A DNA stretch of 64,000 bases, from NCBI GenBank assembly GCA_964017065.1, contig OZ024783.1:6242093-6306092 (forward strand), in the 5' to 3' direction. This DNA is from Haliclona indistincta. Taxonomy: Eukaryota > Porifera > Demospongiae > Haplosclerida > Chalinidae. Of the stretch, positions 21,601 to 31,900 are shown piece by piece (position 1 is the first letter of the stretch; every line of letters starts with the position of its first letter). Below the pieces are notes generated by a model. That model worked only from the letters and a program-made list of their open reading frames with translations, had not been told where the DNA came from and ran no database searches. The position numbers were made by a program, and so were the translations under genes.

Positions 21601-22690
21601 TTGAAACTAATGGTGACATAGTTTCAGGACCATCACCTTTGTGTACACACGGACGCTTGGAAGAAGAACATGCGCACTTCCAAACTCTTTTTACTGTGTC
21701 CAAACTGATAATTGACCTTCCAAAACGACACCAGTAGTGGGCTGTTGTGGTATGAAAATGGACATGTCTCTGTGAATAGCCTTCCTCTGGCAACCAGCAG
21801 TAAACAGGACAAACACCTTTAGCAATAGCTTCATCTCTTAAAGCATAGCTCTGTCTAGTTCTTGAATCCTTTAGCCAATGCAACTTAGACACCATTGCCT
21901 CAAGTGTGGCATCTTGCAATGGTGGCGGTGGTACATATGGGCGGGCATGTTGCACTGACCTCAAATGCTCACATTCGTAACCTGGTTGACTCCCCTTAGC
22001 TGCTGCACGAGCTGTTTCTGAGCATTCTAGCAACTCACACTTGGACTCATCCGTACCTGTCCCATGACATGTACTGGAATATCAATTCCAGAGCTGTTTC
22101 TCCTTGCCATAAAAATCCCATTTTTGGGTCTACACACACACATCTGACCTCCATTATATGATTGTTATAAGAAGTTGTTACAATCATACCTGTCAGCTCT
22201 ATTTGATGCTTGGTTGCCTTGTGCCGTTTCAAATTGCTAGAGAGCATTTCCGACACTTCATCTTGGTTGCTTCTTTTGCAAGTGGACACTTGACTCGTAT
22301 CGGTGATCTATCTCTACTGATATGGTAACGTTGGAGCTATATACATAATTATGCTTCTTGAAATCACAATTGCAATGCTGGCAGTGATAGTGAGCTGCCG
22401 TCACTTCCCTGCAACTCAGGCTACAATGCAACACAGTATTGCCCAAGTAATAATCAATAATAGGCTTGCTTTGGTAAAATTCATGACAGTACCATCATCA
22501 CATGCACTGTACACCTTTCTTCCAATAGACTTGAGATGCTTCACTAAGCGCGCTCTCCAAGTGGGTCTGAATTTATCTTCTGGACACCATGGGCATGAAC
22601 ACAATCCATTAGAAGGTATGGTCTTCAGTAATTCATCAAAAGATGAAAAGAAAGAACTAGCCAGAGGATTAGCCATTTTACAAGCACAAC
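18612..22690 (-). pseudogene. Degenerate multi-exon KDZ (Kyakuja/Dileera/Zisupton)-like or HMGXB3-like transposase gene
   Basis: Conserved blocks appear in order on the minus strand: CSCPWCPEDKFRP (about 22600), AHYHCQHCNCDF (22390), GYECEHLRSVQHARPYVPPP (21960), a SWIM zinc finger CACSSSKRPCVH (21670), KVYCRFCPDCGVPYRYQE (21180), GLHNFNDKFFLSI (21130), LRNSLQNHTAIGRVV (20980), CVRCGIYPQVLIMDLNKKTA (20860), NDLSVLQLLDKHDKVNEDEF (20740), MLLSLKH-like LLLSMKHQPNVVLVDMAHMV (20030) and HYCLFDWLHQ (19700). I recognise this arrangement from KDZ-type transposases and their domesticated relatives. The frame is broken by about five single-base shifts (near 19480, 19925, 20515, 21083, 21145) and a stop replacing Trp in FWAPW (20556-20558). 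Exon limits are approximate. The neighbouring GT14 and SOUL genes are mostly intact, which argues for decay rather than general base error. Confidence 0.6.
18879..19325 (-). repeat. Three diverged copies of an exon-like unit
   Basis: Three segments of about 190 bp repeat in the KDZ-like locus. Each carries TTTCTATAATAATAATTTATC-type intron ends or its relative, and a coding-like stretch ending in GAATGACTCTYCRSTTAAAG followed by GT. The first reads DNSDFSDIPRDTSTVFGNDS in the exon-like part. They look like a triplicated small exon with intron. Confidence 0.5.
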
Positions 22691-22771
22691 CAGCTGGACT
22701 AGTACAGAAATTACATCATAAAACTACATGTCTGAACCACAATTTTGATCAGACATACAAGTATATATGGT

Positions 22772-22816
22772 ACACACACACACACACACACGCACACGCA
22801 CACGCACACGCACACA

Positions 22817-22897
<81 letters not shown>

Positions 22898-22902
22898 CAT
22901 CA

Positions 22903-22955
<53 letters not shown>

Positions 22956-22968
22956 CACACACACACAC

Positions 22969-23047
<79 letters not shown>

Positions 23048-23095
23048 CACACACACACACGCAAACACACACACACGCACACAGACACACACACG
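22772..23095 (+). repeat. (CA)n microsatellite, about 320 bp
   Basis: Almost pure CA/CGCA repeat with an ATCATCATC interruption near 22898. Open in all frames only because of the two-base repeat. Confidence 0.97.
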
Positions 23096-23234
23096 TAGAT
23101 GCTTATGTGTGTGTGTATGTAAGAAAGAGAGTGAAAGAGATGAATGGCAGACAAATTATGTAGATTTGGAGAGAGCTATTGAGTAAGAGACAGATGAAAA
23201 TACAGAGATAGAAACGTTGAGAGAGACTAACAAG

Positions 23235-23363
<129 letters not shown>

Positions 23364-23457
23364 AAGCAACAGGGATAAGACAGTCATTATGCTATTGACG
23401 ACATACGTAATATGCCTAGAGTAAACCACCTATATTCGGCCACCATCTATTATCGGG

Positions 23458-24525
23458 CACTCTTTCGTACACTTGCAAATACGCTACGCAGATCAAACTT
23501 GACCGACGTATAAACACACACTTCCTCTGCCTGCATTGCAAATATGCAGCTCGTAACTGCTTCTTTGTCTACTGTGGAGACGAAGAAAGTATATGGGTAG
23601 CCGAAAACATTGATGTTCGGTAAAATCAATCGATTATCCGGTGTCACAGGAAATTCTGCCGCTAGGAAATTTTGCCGCTGCGGCAAATTTTCCTAGGAAA
23701 TATGGCAGCGTGGTGTCTGGTGAGCGGCAGCATTTCCTAGTAAATAGCCGCGTTTAGGAAATGATGCCGCTCACAATACGAAGTTCGTCAACTGATGAAT
23801 GCACTCGTGATGGATATCAGTGGACAGCTAGTGCTTGCTGATTTGAGGACTCCACTATAAAATTACTATCCTTCACTAATGCAGTCATTGATCAGCGCTA
23901 AACTACTTTGCGAGTACAGACAAAGAGGCTCAGAATCAAAATTAACTTCTGGAATACTCGGTTTACTCTTTGTTTTACAAGCACTGGGTTGCTCCTTGGA
24001 AGCCACCCCCCCGGCCCTACTATTTTGGCTGTTTGCAGCTTGCGCGATCAAGAGACGAACGCAGGGTTACTGAATTTTGGTGATTGTGATAGACAGGAGA
24101 TGGCTCTACTCAGCCAACGTGTTTCTGTATCGCAATCGTGTTTTCTTGGAGCATAAACTGCACTGAAACAATAGCATGTGTTGCCGAACATAGATCATTG
24201 CTCTACCGGGGTCTTTGGAAAAGTAAATTACCCGGACGGCAAGACGAGAGCTATTCAATTGTAGCTCGTTGTAATGCTGATGGATGAAGGTGTTTGCAGT
24301 ACTGACTTGCAATCCCGCCCTATTCGTTTATCAGTCACTAGGACTGGTGCCGGATAATAGATTACTTTTGCCGAACATCGATGTTTTCGGCTACCCATTT
24401 TCTTCGTTTCCACAGTGGACAAAGAAGCAGTTACGAGCTGAAAATTTGCAATTCAGGCAGAGGAAGTGTGTGTCTATACGTCGGTCAAGTTTGATCTGTG
24501 TAGCGCATTTGCAAGTGTACACACG
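23458..24525. mobile_element. Foldback element with about 180-bp inverted arms
   Basis: The left arm (about 23458-23640: ACTTGCAAATACGCTACGCA, then CCGAACATC-type sequence inverted) is matched inverted at about 24340-24525 (TGTGTAGCGCATTTGCAAGT; TGCCGAACATCGATGTTTTC). The inner left part holds another palindrome around GCCGCTGCGGC at 23671-23681. Nothing recognisable is encoded. Confidence 0.7.
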
Positions 24526-24529
24526 TACA

Positions 24530-24887
24530 CAAGAAATTAAAAAGATTTCTATCGAAATCAAAAGGATGTAGGGTTCTGAAATCTACCACTGGTCCACAAT
24601 GTAAACTAACAAGGAACAAGCATGGAATGGTAGCACGATTGACTTGCTAACAGACCATAGATCCCTACATCAGTGGCTGCTGTGGTTAACCTAGTTGCTG
24701 TTGACTGCTGACACCTGACGTGCATTTAGCTTGTGTACAGCCACTGATGTAGGGATCTATGGTCTGTTAGCAAGTCAATCGTGCTACCATTCCATGCTTG
24801 TTCCTTGTTAGTTTACATTGTGGACCAGTGGTAGATTTCAGAACCCTACATCCTTTTGATTTCGATAGAAATCTTTTTAATTTCTTG
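24530..24887. repeat. Perfect 150-bp inverted repeat with 58-bp loop
   Basis: 24530-24679 (starting CAAGAAATTAAAAAGATTTC, ending CATCAGTGGCTG) is the exact reverse complement of 24738-24887 as far as I can read, with no mismatch. The spacer is 24680-24737. No transposon-like TIR signature or target duplication is obvious. A transcript would form a 150-bp hairpin. Confidence 0.92.
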
Positions 24888-24889
24888 TT

Positions 24890-25704
24890 TGTGTCCCTTT
24901 TTAGTGCAGTGCAGTTCATTGCACGTGCTGAGCCGTCTTTGTTTCCACCATTGGTTTGGTCCTGTTTTTGATGGCTTTTTCTTTATTATTAACAATTTAA
25001 ATTTGTAGCAAAAAATAATTGTTATGCTATTATCAGCTCGCCTAAGCATACATGCGTGCTTACGAGCCACGCCCACACTAGTTTGTAGACCTGTACGGCG
25101 GTTATAATTATCTTGCAAGCGCAGAATGGTGATCCTATTGCTTGCCGTTCTTCGAAGACTCCAGACAGATATGTGTTCTCCGTGATCCATACGGCGCGCG
25201 CGGAGATACTCGAGCTAGTGCTTGGTCACGTGCGCTAACCACTGCTATGGTCACGTGCGTATTGCGCAATCACAATAATGGCGTCTAACACTTAGCTGAC
25301 AATGGATCACGATCGAGAAATCGCGGAATTTATGTCGCCGTTTCGCTAAAAACTAAGTTCAAAAAGCAGAAAGAAGAAGAATAAGAAGAAGAAAACGAAG
25401 ATGACGAAACTCGATTTTCACCGTTTCCAGGTTCGTCACTTTAGTAGCAATTTCGAGCAATCTCCTTGCTACCGTAAGATGGGGCAACGCCAGATAGCAG
25501 ATTTAAGTGTCTTTGGACGTATAAAATTCATCACCAGGCGAAATATCAGCGTTTGAACGCTAATACATTGTATGTAGCCGCCATCTTGTTTTCTCGTTCA
25601 ACCCTACATAGGGAGGCACTACCGTGCCTCCCTAATACAGATTAGAAGTACGAAGCGGCGTTGCGGCAGCATGCCTGGCTCGATATGCTCCTGGTTTTGT
25701 AGTA
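24890..25704. other. Non-coding interval before GT14 copy 2
   Basis: No convincing gene. It has two CACGTG E-boxes, each in GGTCACGTGCG, at 25227-25232 and 25252-25257 (25 bp apart), and a Lys-rich-looking AAGAAGAAGA tract near 25370-25400 that is simple sequence. Confidence 0.5.
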
Positions 25705-28700
25705 CTAGGATCAATACCCGAATTAGCTACCCGGCGGTATTCTGAATTACCTACTTCCTCAAGTTACAGTAGTCTATCTGCGTTTTCCGTGAGTCGGCAG
25801 TCGTTCTGAACGGCAGTCGTACTGAACAGGCAGGCTATATCTCCCGTAGTCTCGTGTATATACCATGGCCAAAAACTGGAAGTGTATGCTTTTGGGAACA
25901 ATCGTAGTCCTTCAATGTGTATGTCAGCTATGGTATTACCAGAACAAGAGACAATCCACAATTCCAGTCTCCAATACGCACGGCGAAGTTCTTCACCGTA
26001 CTGAGACTTCCGCAATATTATGTGAGGCCTCTGTGCCAGAAAAAATAAGATCTTGGATGGGAAGTGAGCTAGTGACCGCTGTCCACCCTCCAGTCGAGGC
26101 CAACTGTCAGCTGTTAAAGGATGGAGATCATACTGAGCAAAAAAGAGTGCTGAATGAACTAAAAAATTGGATCAACGATGAAACTGTTGACCAATTTTAC
26201 ACTAAAATCCAGAACTGTTCTTATGTAAGAGATCTGCTGTCCAGTGACAATTTCTATGTATCAGACACGGAAAGAAACTTTCCACTGGCATATGAAATTC
26301 TATTTTTTGACAACCCTCAACAGATAATGAGATTCCTCAGGGTAATATATCGACCACACAATGTCTACTGTCTCCATCCTGATGGGAGTGCCACAAAGAC
26401 ATTGATCCAAGCATTCAAAAAAATGGCTTCTTGCTTTGATAACATTTTTGTACCAGACGAACTAGTCAGTGTTACCTACAAGCACATCAGCATGGTTGAT
26501 GCTCAGCTAAAGTGCCTTCACCATCTAGTTAATGACTACCAGCATTTCCAGTGGAAATATGCCAGCATCTTGTGTGGCAAAGAACTACCATTTAATAGTA
26601 ACAGAGTATTGGTTGAAAAACTCATGGAACTGGATGGAGATTCTCTTGTTAATGCTGAAAAAATATCAGATATGGATCATTGGGAAAGATTTTCATCACA
26701 TTTTAGAGTGACAAATGGAAAAATGTCGGCATATCACTCACGCTCTGATGAAATGCCATTTGGAATGAAAATGTATAAATCTCTCAACTACATAAGTGCT
26801 TCACGACAGTTTGCTATATTTCTGCTCACTAGTCCAAAAGTGAAAGCCCTTCATCGTTACATGTCCACAGCTCTAATGCCTGACGAAGAGTTCTACGCCA
26901 CAGCTTACATGCTGCCTGAAGCACCAACGGCTCATCGTTCTTACGAATCTAAACTGTCTTTAGTCAAAACTTTCTTTCTCCCTCCCCATTTCGAGGGAAC
27001 ATGTACTGGCAAGCCTGTTCATATGTCTTGTGTGTTGGATGTTCGTGCTATTCCACTATTTCACAGTGAGAAAAGTACTATTATCTTCTTCAACAAGTAC
27101 TTTATGGAATATGATCATGTAGTGATGGACTGTATGGAAAAGAGAATAGTGCAACAAAACAAACTAGAATACAAAAGAGATAGATCTATACAGTGTGAAC
27201 ATTCCATTTCAGTTTCATAGACATAATAATTTTATTATGAAATCGTTTAATTTTATTAGCACATCAAAATATTGTATACAAAATATTGTACTAGTCTGGC
27301 ATTTACAATGATTCCTTCCTTATTATGGGATCAGGTTGTGATGACATAATGCATGATGCAAGAGATGACTGGTAGTATAATGCAATAACTCGATCACGAG
27401 ATTCAAAAGATTCAACTGTGTTGGGCCGTAATACGGTGAACTGGGGCACTAAATCATGAATCTACTTATCAGAGAGCATGGGGTACCAGGTGCTGTACGG
27501 TATTTTGCATTCAACTTTACTTTCGTTGCATGTTTTGACAAACAGACTACAAGGACTCTATTTTGTGGTCAACAGTCACTGTAGTCTGTTTGTCAAAACT
27601 GAAACTGAGTTGCATGTTAGCTGCAATCAGCTGCATTTATTGGCATACATTTGTGCTTCCAGGTCACCAATGCATGTCTAATGACACTAACCATAGACAT
27701 TACTGCTTTACTTCAGTTGTAAAGCTGACATTACAGACATGATCGACATTATAGATATGACAGCTTTAATCTTTAAAGCTGTAATGTCTATGCATTAACT
27801 GGTAACTATATGAGGCAAACACATATATAGAAATGCAAACTCAAGAATTGAATATCCTCTATACTTAACCCTGGAAGACCTGCCTGTATTACTCACCTCA
27901 AAGCAAAGCATAATTATTGAGAGTTGGTTGACTTCCACAGTATGACAAGATTGTGATTGCTCCTCCAAATGAAGAAACCCAAAAAGCGAAGGGAAACTTT
28001 CTTAAATCAGATCATCTCACATAATCAAATAAAAGGTGGCACATGCGTCTGCACAATAATAATTATAATAATTATTATATATGCATCTTTGGAAGGTGCA
28101 GGTGGCTAGGAATGTCAATATGCACTAGCTATATACTTGCTGGTATAGTTGTCATGAACATGGGATGATTCTTAAGTTCTTCTTCGTGCAGGAGTGTCGT
28201 GATGGTGTCCTACTATGTAAGCATGATACACAAACGGACATGTGATTCTGCTAGTTGGTTTTTCACCCAGTACCTGCTCACAATTCGTTCCCTGTCTTAG
28301 GCTGTGTAGAAACTTGTATAAAAAAATATGTTCACAATTCAAAATTATATGCAGCATAGGAATTTTATCTTTCAATTCTCTCAGGAACACAACAAATTCA
28401 AAATCTAAGTTTAAATTACACAATGCTGAATAATAAAGACAACAAAAGAACAACACCTGATTTATAATTGTAATCATGTCACCGTTATTTAAAATTTGAC
28501 TTTATAGACATTAGCGACGTGTGCGCCGTCATGTGAAAAATTATTTTTATCAACATACCATCAATCATTATACGACAATAATCAATACAACATGACAATC
28601 AAACAGAGTCTCTCAAAAGTTGCATTTTAGACCAAATTCTGCATCTTGGACCGACTCTAAAAGAACGATAAAAATTCATAATTATTATTAAAGTTAATAT

Positions 28701-28925
28701 GTCAATAAATGTACCTCAGGTCCATGCTACATAAATCTTCGTATTTCAAGTGATATTTGACATCTTCAAATGTTATCTCTTCAGCAACAAACTGCAATAA
28801 AATTAATGTGTTCAATTAACATGTGCAGTCTGAGATGACAATACGAACACATTCTAATATTGGTTGCAAATCCAAATGAGGTCACTCACTAAACAAACGC
28901 TCTCGTCCAAAGGAGTATGTATACA
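25705..28925. repeat. Segmental duplication, copy 2 (probable parental context)
   Basis: Counterpart of 15130-18420. Here the two terminal ASK1 exons connect in frame to the complete ASK1 gene on the right, so this is likely the original arrangement and 15130-18420 the derived copy. Confidence 0.85.
25865..27220 (+). CDS. GT14 family beta-1,6-N-acetylglucosaminyltransferase (core-2-like), copy 2
   Basis: Single-exon, 451 codons. Type II anchor at about residues 8-25 (MLLGTIVVLQCVCQLWYY), then the same catalytic domain as copy 1: FFDNPQQIMRFLRVIYRPHN, YCLHPDGSA, SVTYKHISMVDAQLKCLHHL, WKYASILCGKELPF and LMPDEEFYAT with the presumed catalytic Glu. Differences from copy 1 cluster in the tail and stem. 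A block of about 319 nt near the 3' end is identical at every base. It is convergent with the ASK1 gene, whose stop lies 1.4 kb downstream. Confidence 0.9.
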   Translation: MAKNWKCMLLGTIVVLQCVCQLWYYQNKRQSTIPVSNTHGEVLHRTETSAILCEASVPEKIRSWMGSELVTAVHPPVEANCQLLKDGDHTEQKRVLNELKNWINDETVDQFYTKIQNCSYVRDLLSSDNFYVSDTERNFPLAYEILFFDNPQQIMRFLRVIYRPHNVYCLHPDGSATKTLIQAFKKMASCFDNIFVPDELVSVTYKHISMVDAQLKCLHHLVNDYQHFQWKYASILCGKELPFNSNRVLVEKLMELDGDSLVNAEKISDMDHWERFSSHFRVTNGKMSAYHSRSDEMPFGMKMYKSLNYISASRQFAIFLLTSPKVKALHRYMSTALMPDEEFYATAYMLPEAPTAHRSYESKLSLVKTFFLPPHFEGTCTGKPVHMSCVLDVRAIPLFHSEKSTIIFFNKYFMEYDHVVMDCMEKRIVQQNKLEYKRDRSIQCEHSISVS

Positions 28926-31900
28926 CAACACACTGAACATCATACTGCTACAGTTATTCGATGTTTCTAGCGATAAAATCGCCAAGCAGCACTTTAGGTA
29001 TTCTTTTTCCTGACTACAAAATGGCCACAGACCTTCTCTGCCATGTTCACCACTAGTGCAGCTGCTGAGCTAGCTCGTGAATCGTGATCGTACGCGTCCA
29101 CGTAACCGTGTTTGAATTATGGCTGTGTCAATATTGATACCAATCGTTGGTGTCAATAGCGTTTTCGTGGCCGTTATTGACATCAAAGAATTGGTGTCAA
29201 TAGACACAATTATTGCATAAGCACAGGTTTCTTCAACCAGCCAGCTAGGTAAGCGCTAATAGCACGTGATAATCGTGTCAATTGAACACTACTCCCAAAC
29301 AAGAGTGTTATAGATCTTAGCTACTGGTAATGTCGACTCATATCTTAGAATTAAGACGGCGTTTACACTACAACGATCAGTCCAAAAACGGGGAAATGTA
29401 TGCGTATTCAGCTGCAGCGTTTTGGCTGTTTATACGACACCGTTTTGTATGGAATGTGGGTGTGGCGTTTTTTGGCGAGCACGCTGTTATTCGCTTGTAT
29501 GCACGAACCAAAGCGAAAGAATAAACTCTTTGTTGATAGATGCTGTTTGACGACTCTTCCCAGCATTCTTTGTAAGTATAAAGGCTGAGGTTCGCTCATA
29601 CAAAAATTTACATGAGCGTTTTCATGTCTCTGTTTTCGAGGTCTCCACTTTAGTCTCCGTTTTCATAAGTCTCCGTTTTACCTATGCGTTTTCATCGTTT
29701 TGGTGTAAACGCACGACCAAAACGGATACAAAAGTCTTCGTTTTCACCTGATAGCGTTGTCGTGTAAACGCTGCCTAAGAGCGCCTGGCGGCGGCGCTGT
29801 ACCTTAAATTAAACCCAAAGTATAATTATAAGCTATGATCAGTGCTCACTTGATGAATAGTATCAGGTCCTACACCGCAACCTTGCAACCATTTCACCAT
29901 CTCCTGGTCACCCTTATCAGGCAAGTCAGTATAGTCCTCCCCTTCTCCTACATGACAGCAGCGATTATATCACAGCATACACAAGCTTCAAATTGGATTC
30001 TTGCGTATGCAAGGCTGTTTGTATTTAGCTAAGCAATGTAGAGAGTTTGTTCAAGTGAGTCCGATTTATGTGACAGAGTATATCACAGCATACACAAGAT
30101 TCAAACACAATACAATGGATTCTTGTGTATGCAAGGCTGTTTGTACTTAGCTAAGCAATGTAGAGAGTTTGTTCAAGTGAGTCCGATTTATGTGACAGAG
30201 TATATCACAGCATACACAAGATTCAAACACAATACCATGGATTCTTGTGTATGCAAGGCTGTTTGTACTTAGCTAAGTCTATGTCTTTAAGCTATGTAGA
30301 GAGTTTGTTAGCTGTTCAAGTGAATATTTGTGTCAGCAGCTGTCATACCACACCTATGTACAAACAAGCTCCTAACAAAAACAAATGCTACACGAAGATT
30401 GCATATGCATGGCTGTTTGTACACATGTAGGTTAGCCCTTATATGTACTGTACTCTATGTAGAGAGATTTGGTTTAGTGTATTTTTTCTACTTACTGTCA
30501 ATGCTTGTGCGAGTTGCTTTTATCTGGTCCAAGTGAGTCTGTTGCTCTCGAAGAGATTCTTGCAGTAGATCGTTCATTTCTCGTCTCATCTCCACTAGCT
30601 CGACCAGCAACGTCCTGCTGTCATCAGCTGTCTCTCTCAGTTGCCTCCGAAAGTCGAAAAGGTCGCCGGATGAAGCGGACGGAAGAGGAGAGTCTGCCTG
30701 AGTGCTCACTCGACTGATAGCTCGTCTGAGTACGTGAGCTGATTCATCTGGAACACCACTATCGGTATCTAATTATTGGAGAAATAAGAAATTAATACAT
30801 ACTGTTGAAGCAGCGATTAAAGAGACAATTATGCCTAAAGTATAAGTTGCAATGACAGTGCTGTGTCACGCCGCAAGAAAAAGAACTTGTTTCTATTCTC
30901 GCGATGTGTCACGCGACAGTAAAAATACATGTGTTTATGCACTAGTGAACGACCTTCTGTGTTGCACGGGTCATGTCGCTAAGCTTCGTGACTCATTGTG
31001 AACTAGGCTTAACACAGCATGCTTTCATATGCTTTTGTGATAAATGTGAGCGGATTAATTTTGAGAAAAGGGGTCATTACGCTGCTGCAATTTTCAACGC
31101 ACGCATGTTTTCAACTCAGCTGAATTTAGTACCATGCCTCTAAAATACAGCAAGCGGGATCATCAAATATTATACATAAAAATTTCATTAAATTTCAGTA
31201 ATGTTTGATTAAGTAGCAGCCATTTGAAACAGGCATGCGTTCAAAAATTGCAGGAGCGATGTGACCACTTTTCTCAAATCCGCTCACAAAATTATGCAAG
31301 TATGCATGACAGTGAATCACTCCAGGGAGGGACTAGTGAAGGAGTATAGGATGGTGTATGTTGAGCTAACCAGGGGCAGTGTAAGCCAGCGCCAGGTTAA
31401 TGGCTACCCGAACAAGATTGTCGATGGCAAAGATGCGATGCGGAGAAGTCTTTAGCCGCTTATGAGCAGCAGTCACCTACACAAAATAATACACAATTTC
31501 AGCCTTCATAAGGTCCGAGACTAAATGTACTGTAATCCTTAAATAAAAGCCAGGGGCATCTTCCTAGGTAAGGCTTTAGGAGGGCGTCTATTTAAGTCCA
31601 TTCTTAAATCAATATACAGTACATTGTAGGTGTCTTACAGTCTACCGTATAGCGGGAAATTTTCGCGGGAGAAAATTTTCGCGAATTTCATGAATTACGG
31701 GCTATTCGCGAAAATATTATCCGCGAATGTCTTGTTTTTTGTTGACAAAGATACTAGGGCAATAGCGCTGATTCGCGAAAAGCTCTATCTCGCGCATTCG
31801 CGAAAAATTTCTCCCGCGAAAATTTCCCGCTATATGGTATTATTGACTGCCGAGAGACAATTTGAGGGAGGTGTCTATTCAAGGAGGGCTTCTATTTGAG

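Noticed and set aside
22345..23190. Long open frames of Thr-His, Cys-Val or Val-His repeats
   Set aside because: They are all six frames of a (CA)n microsatellite. Similar frames at 43730-44110, 45480-45740, 46480-46700, 47830-48060 and 51680-51880 are rejected for the same reason.
31630..31899. 89-codon plus-strand frame
   Set aside because: It is the inner MITE and its flanks, antisense to ASK1.
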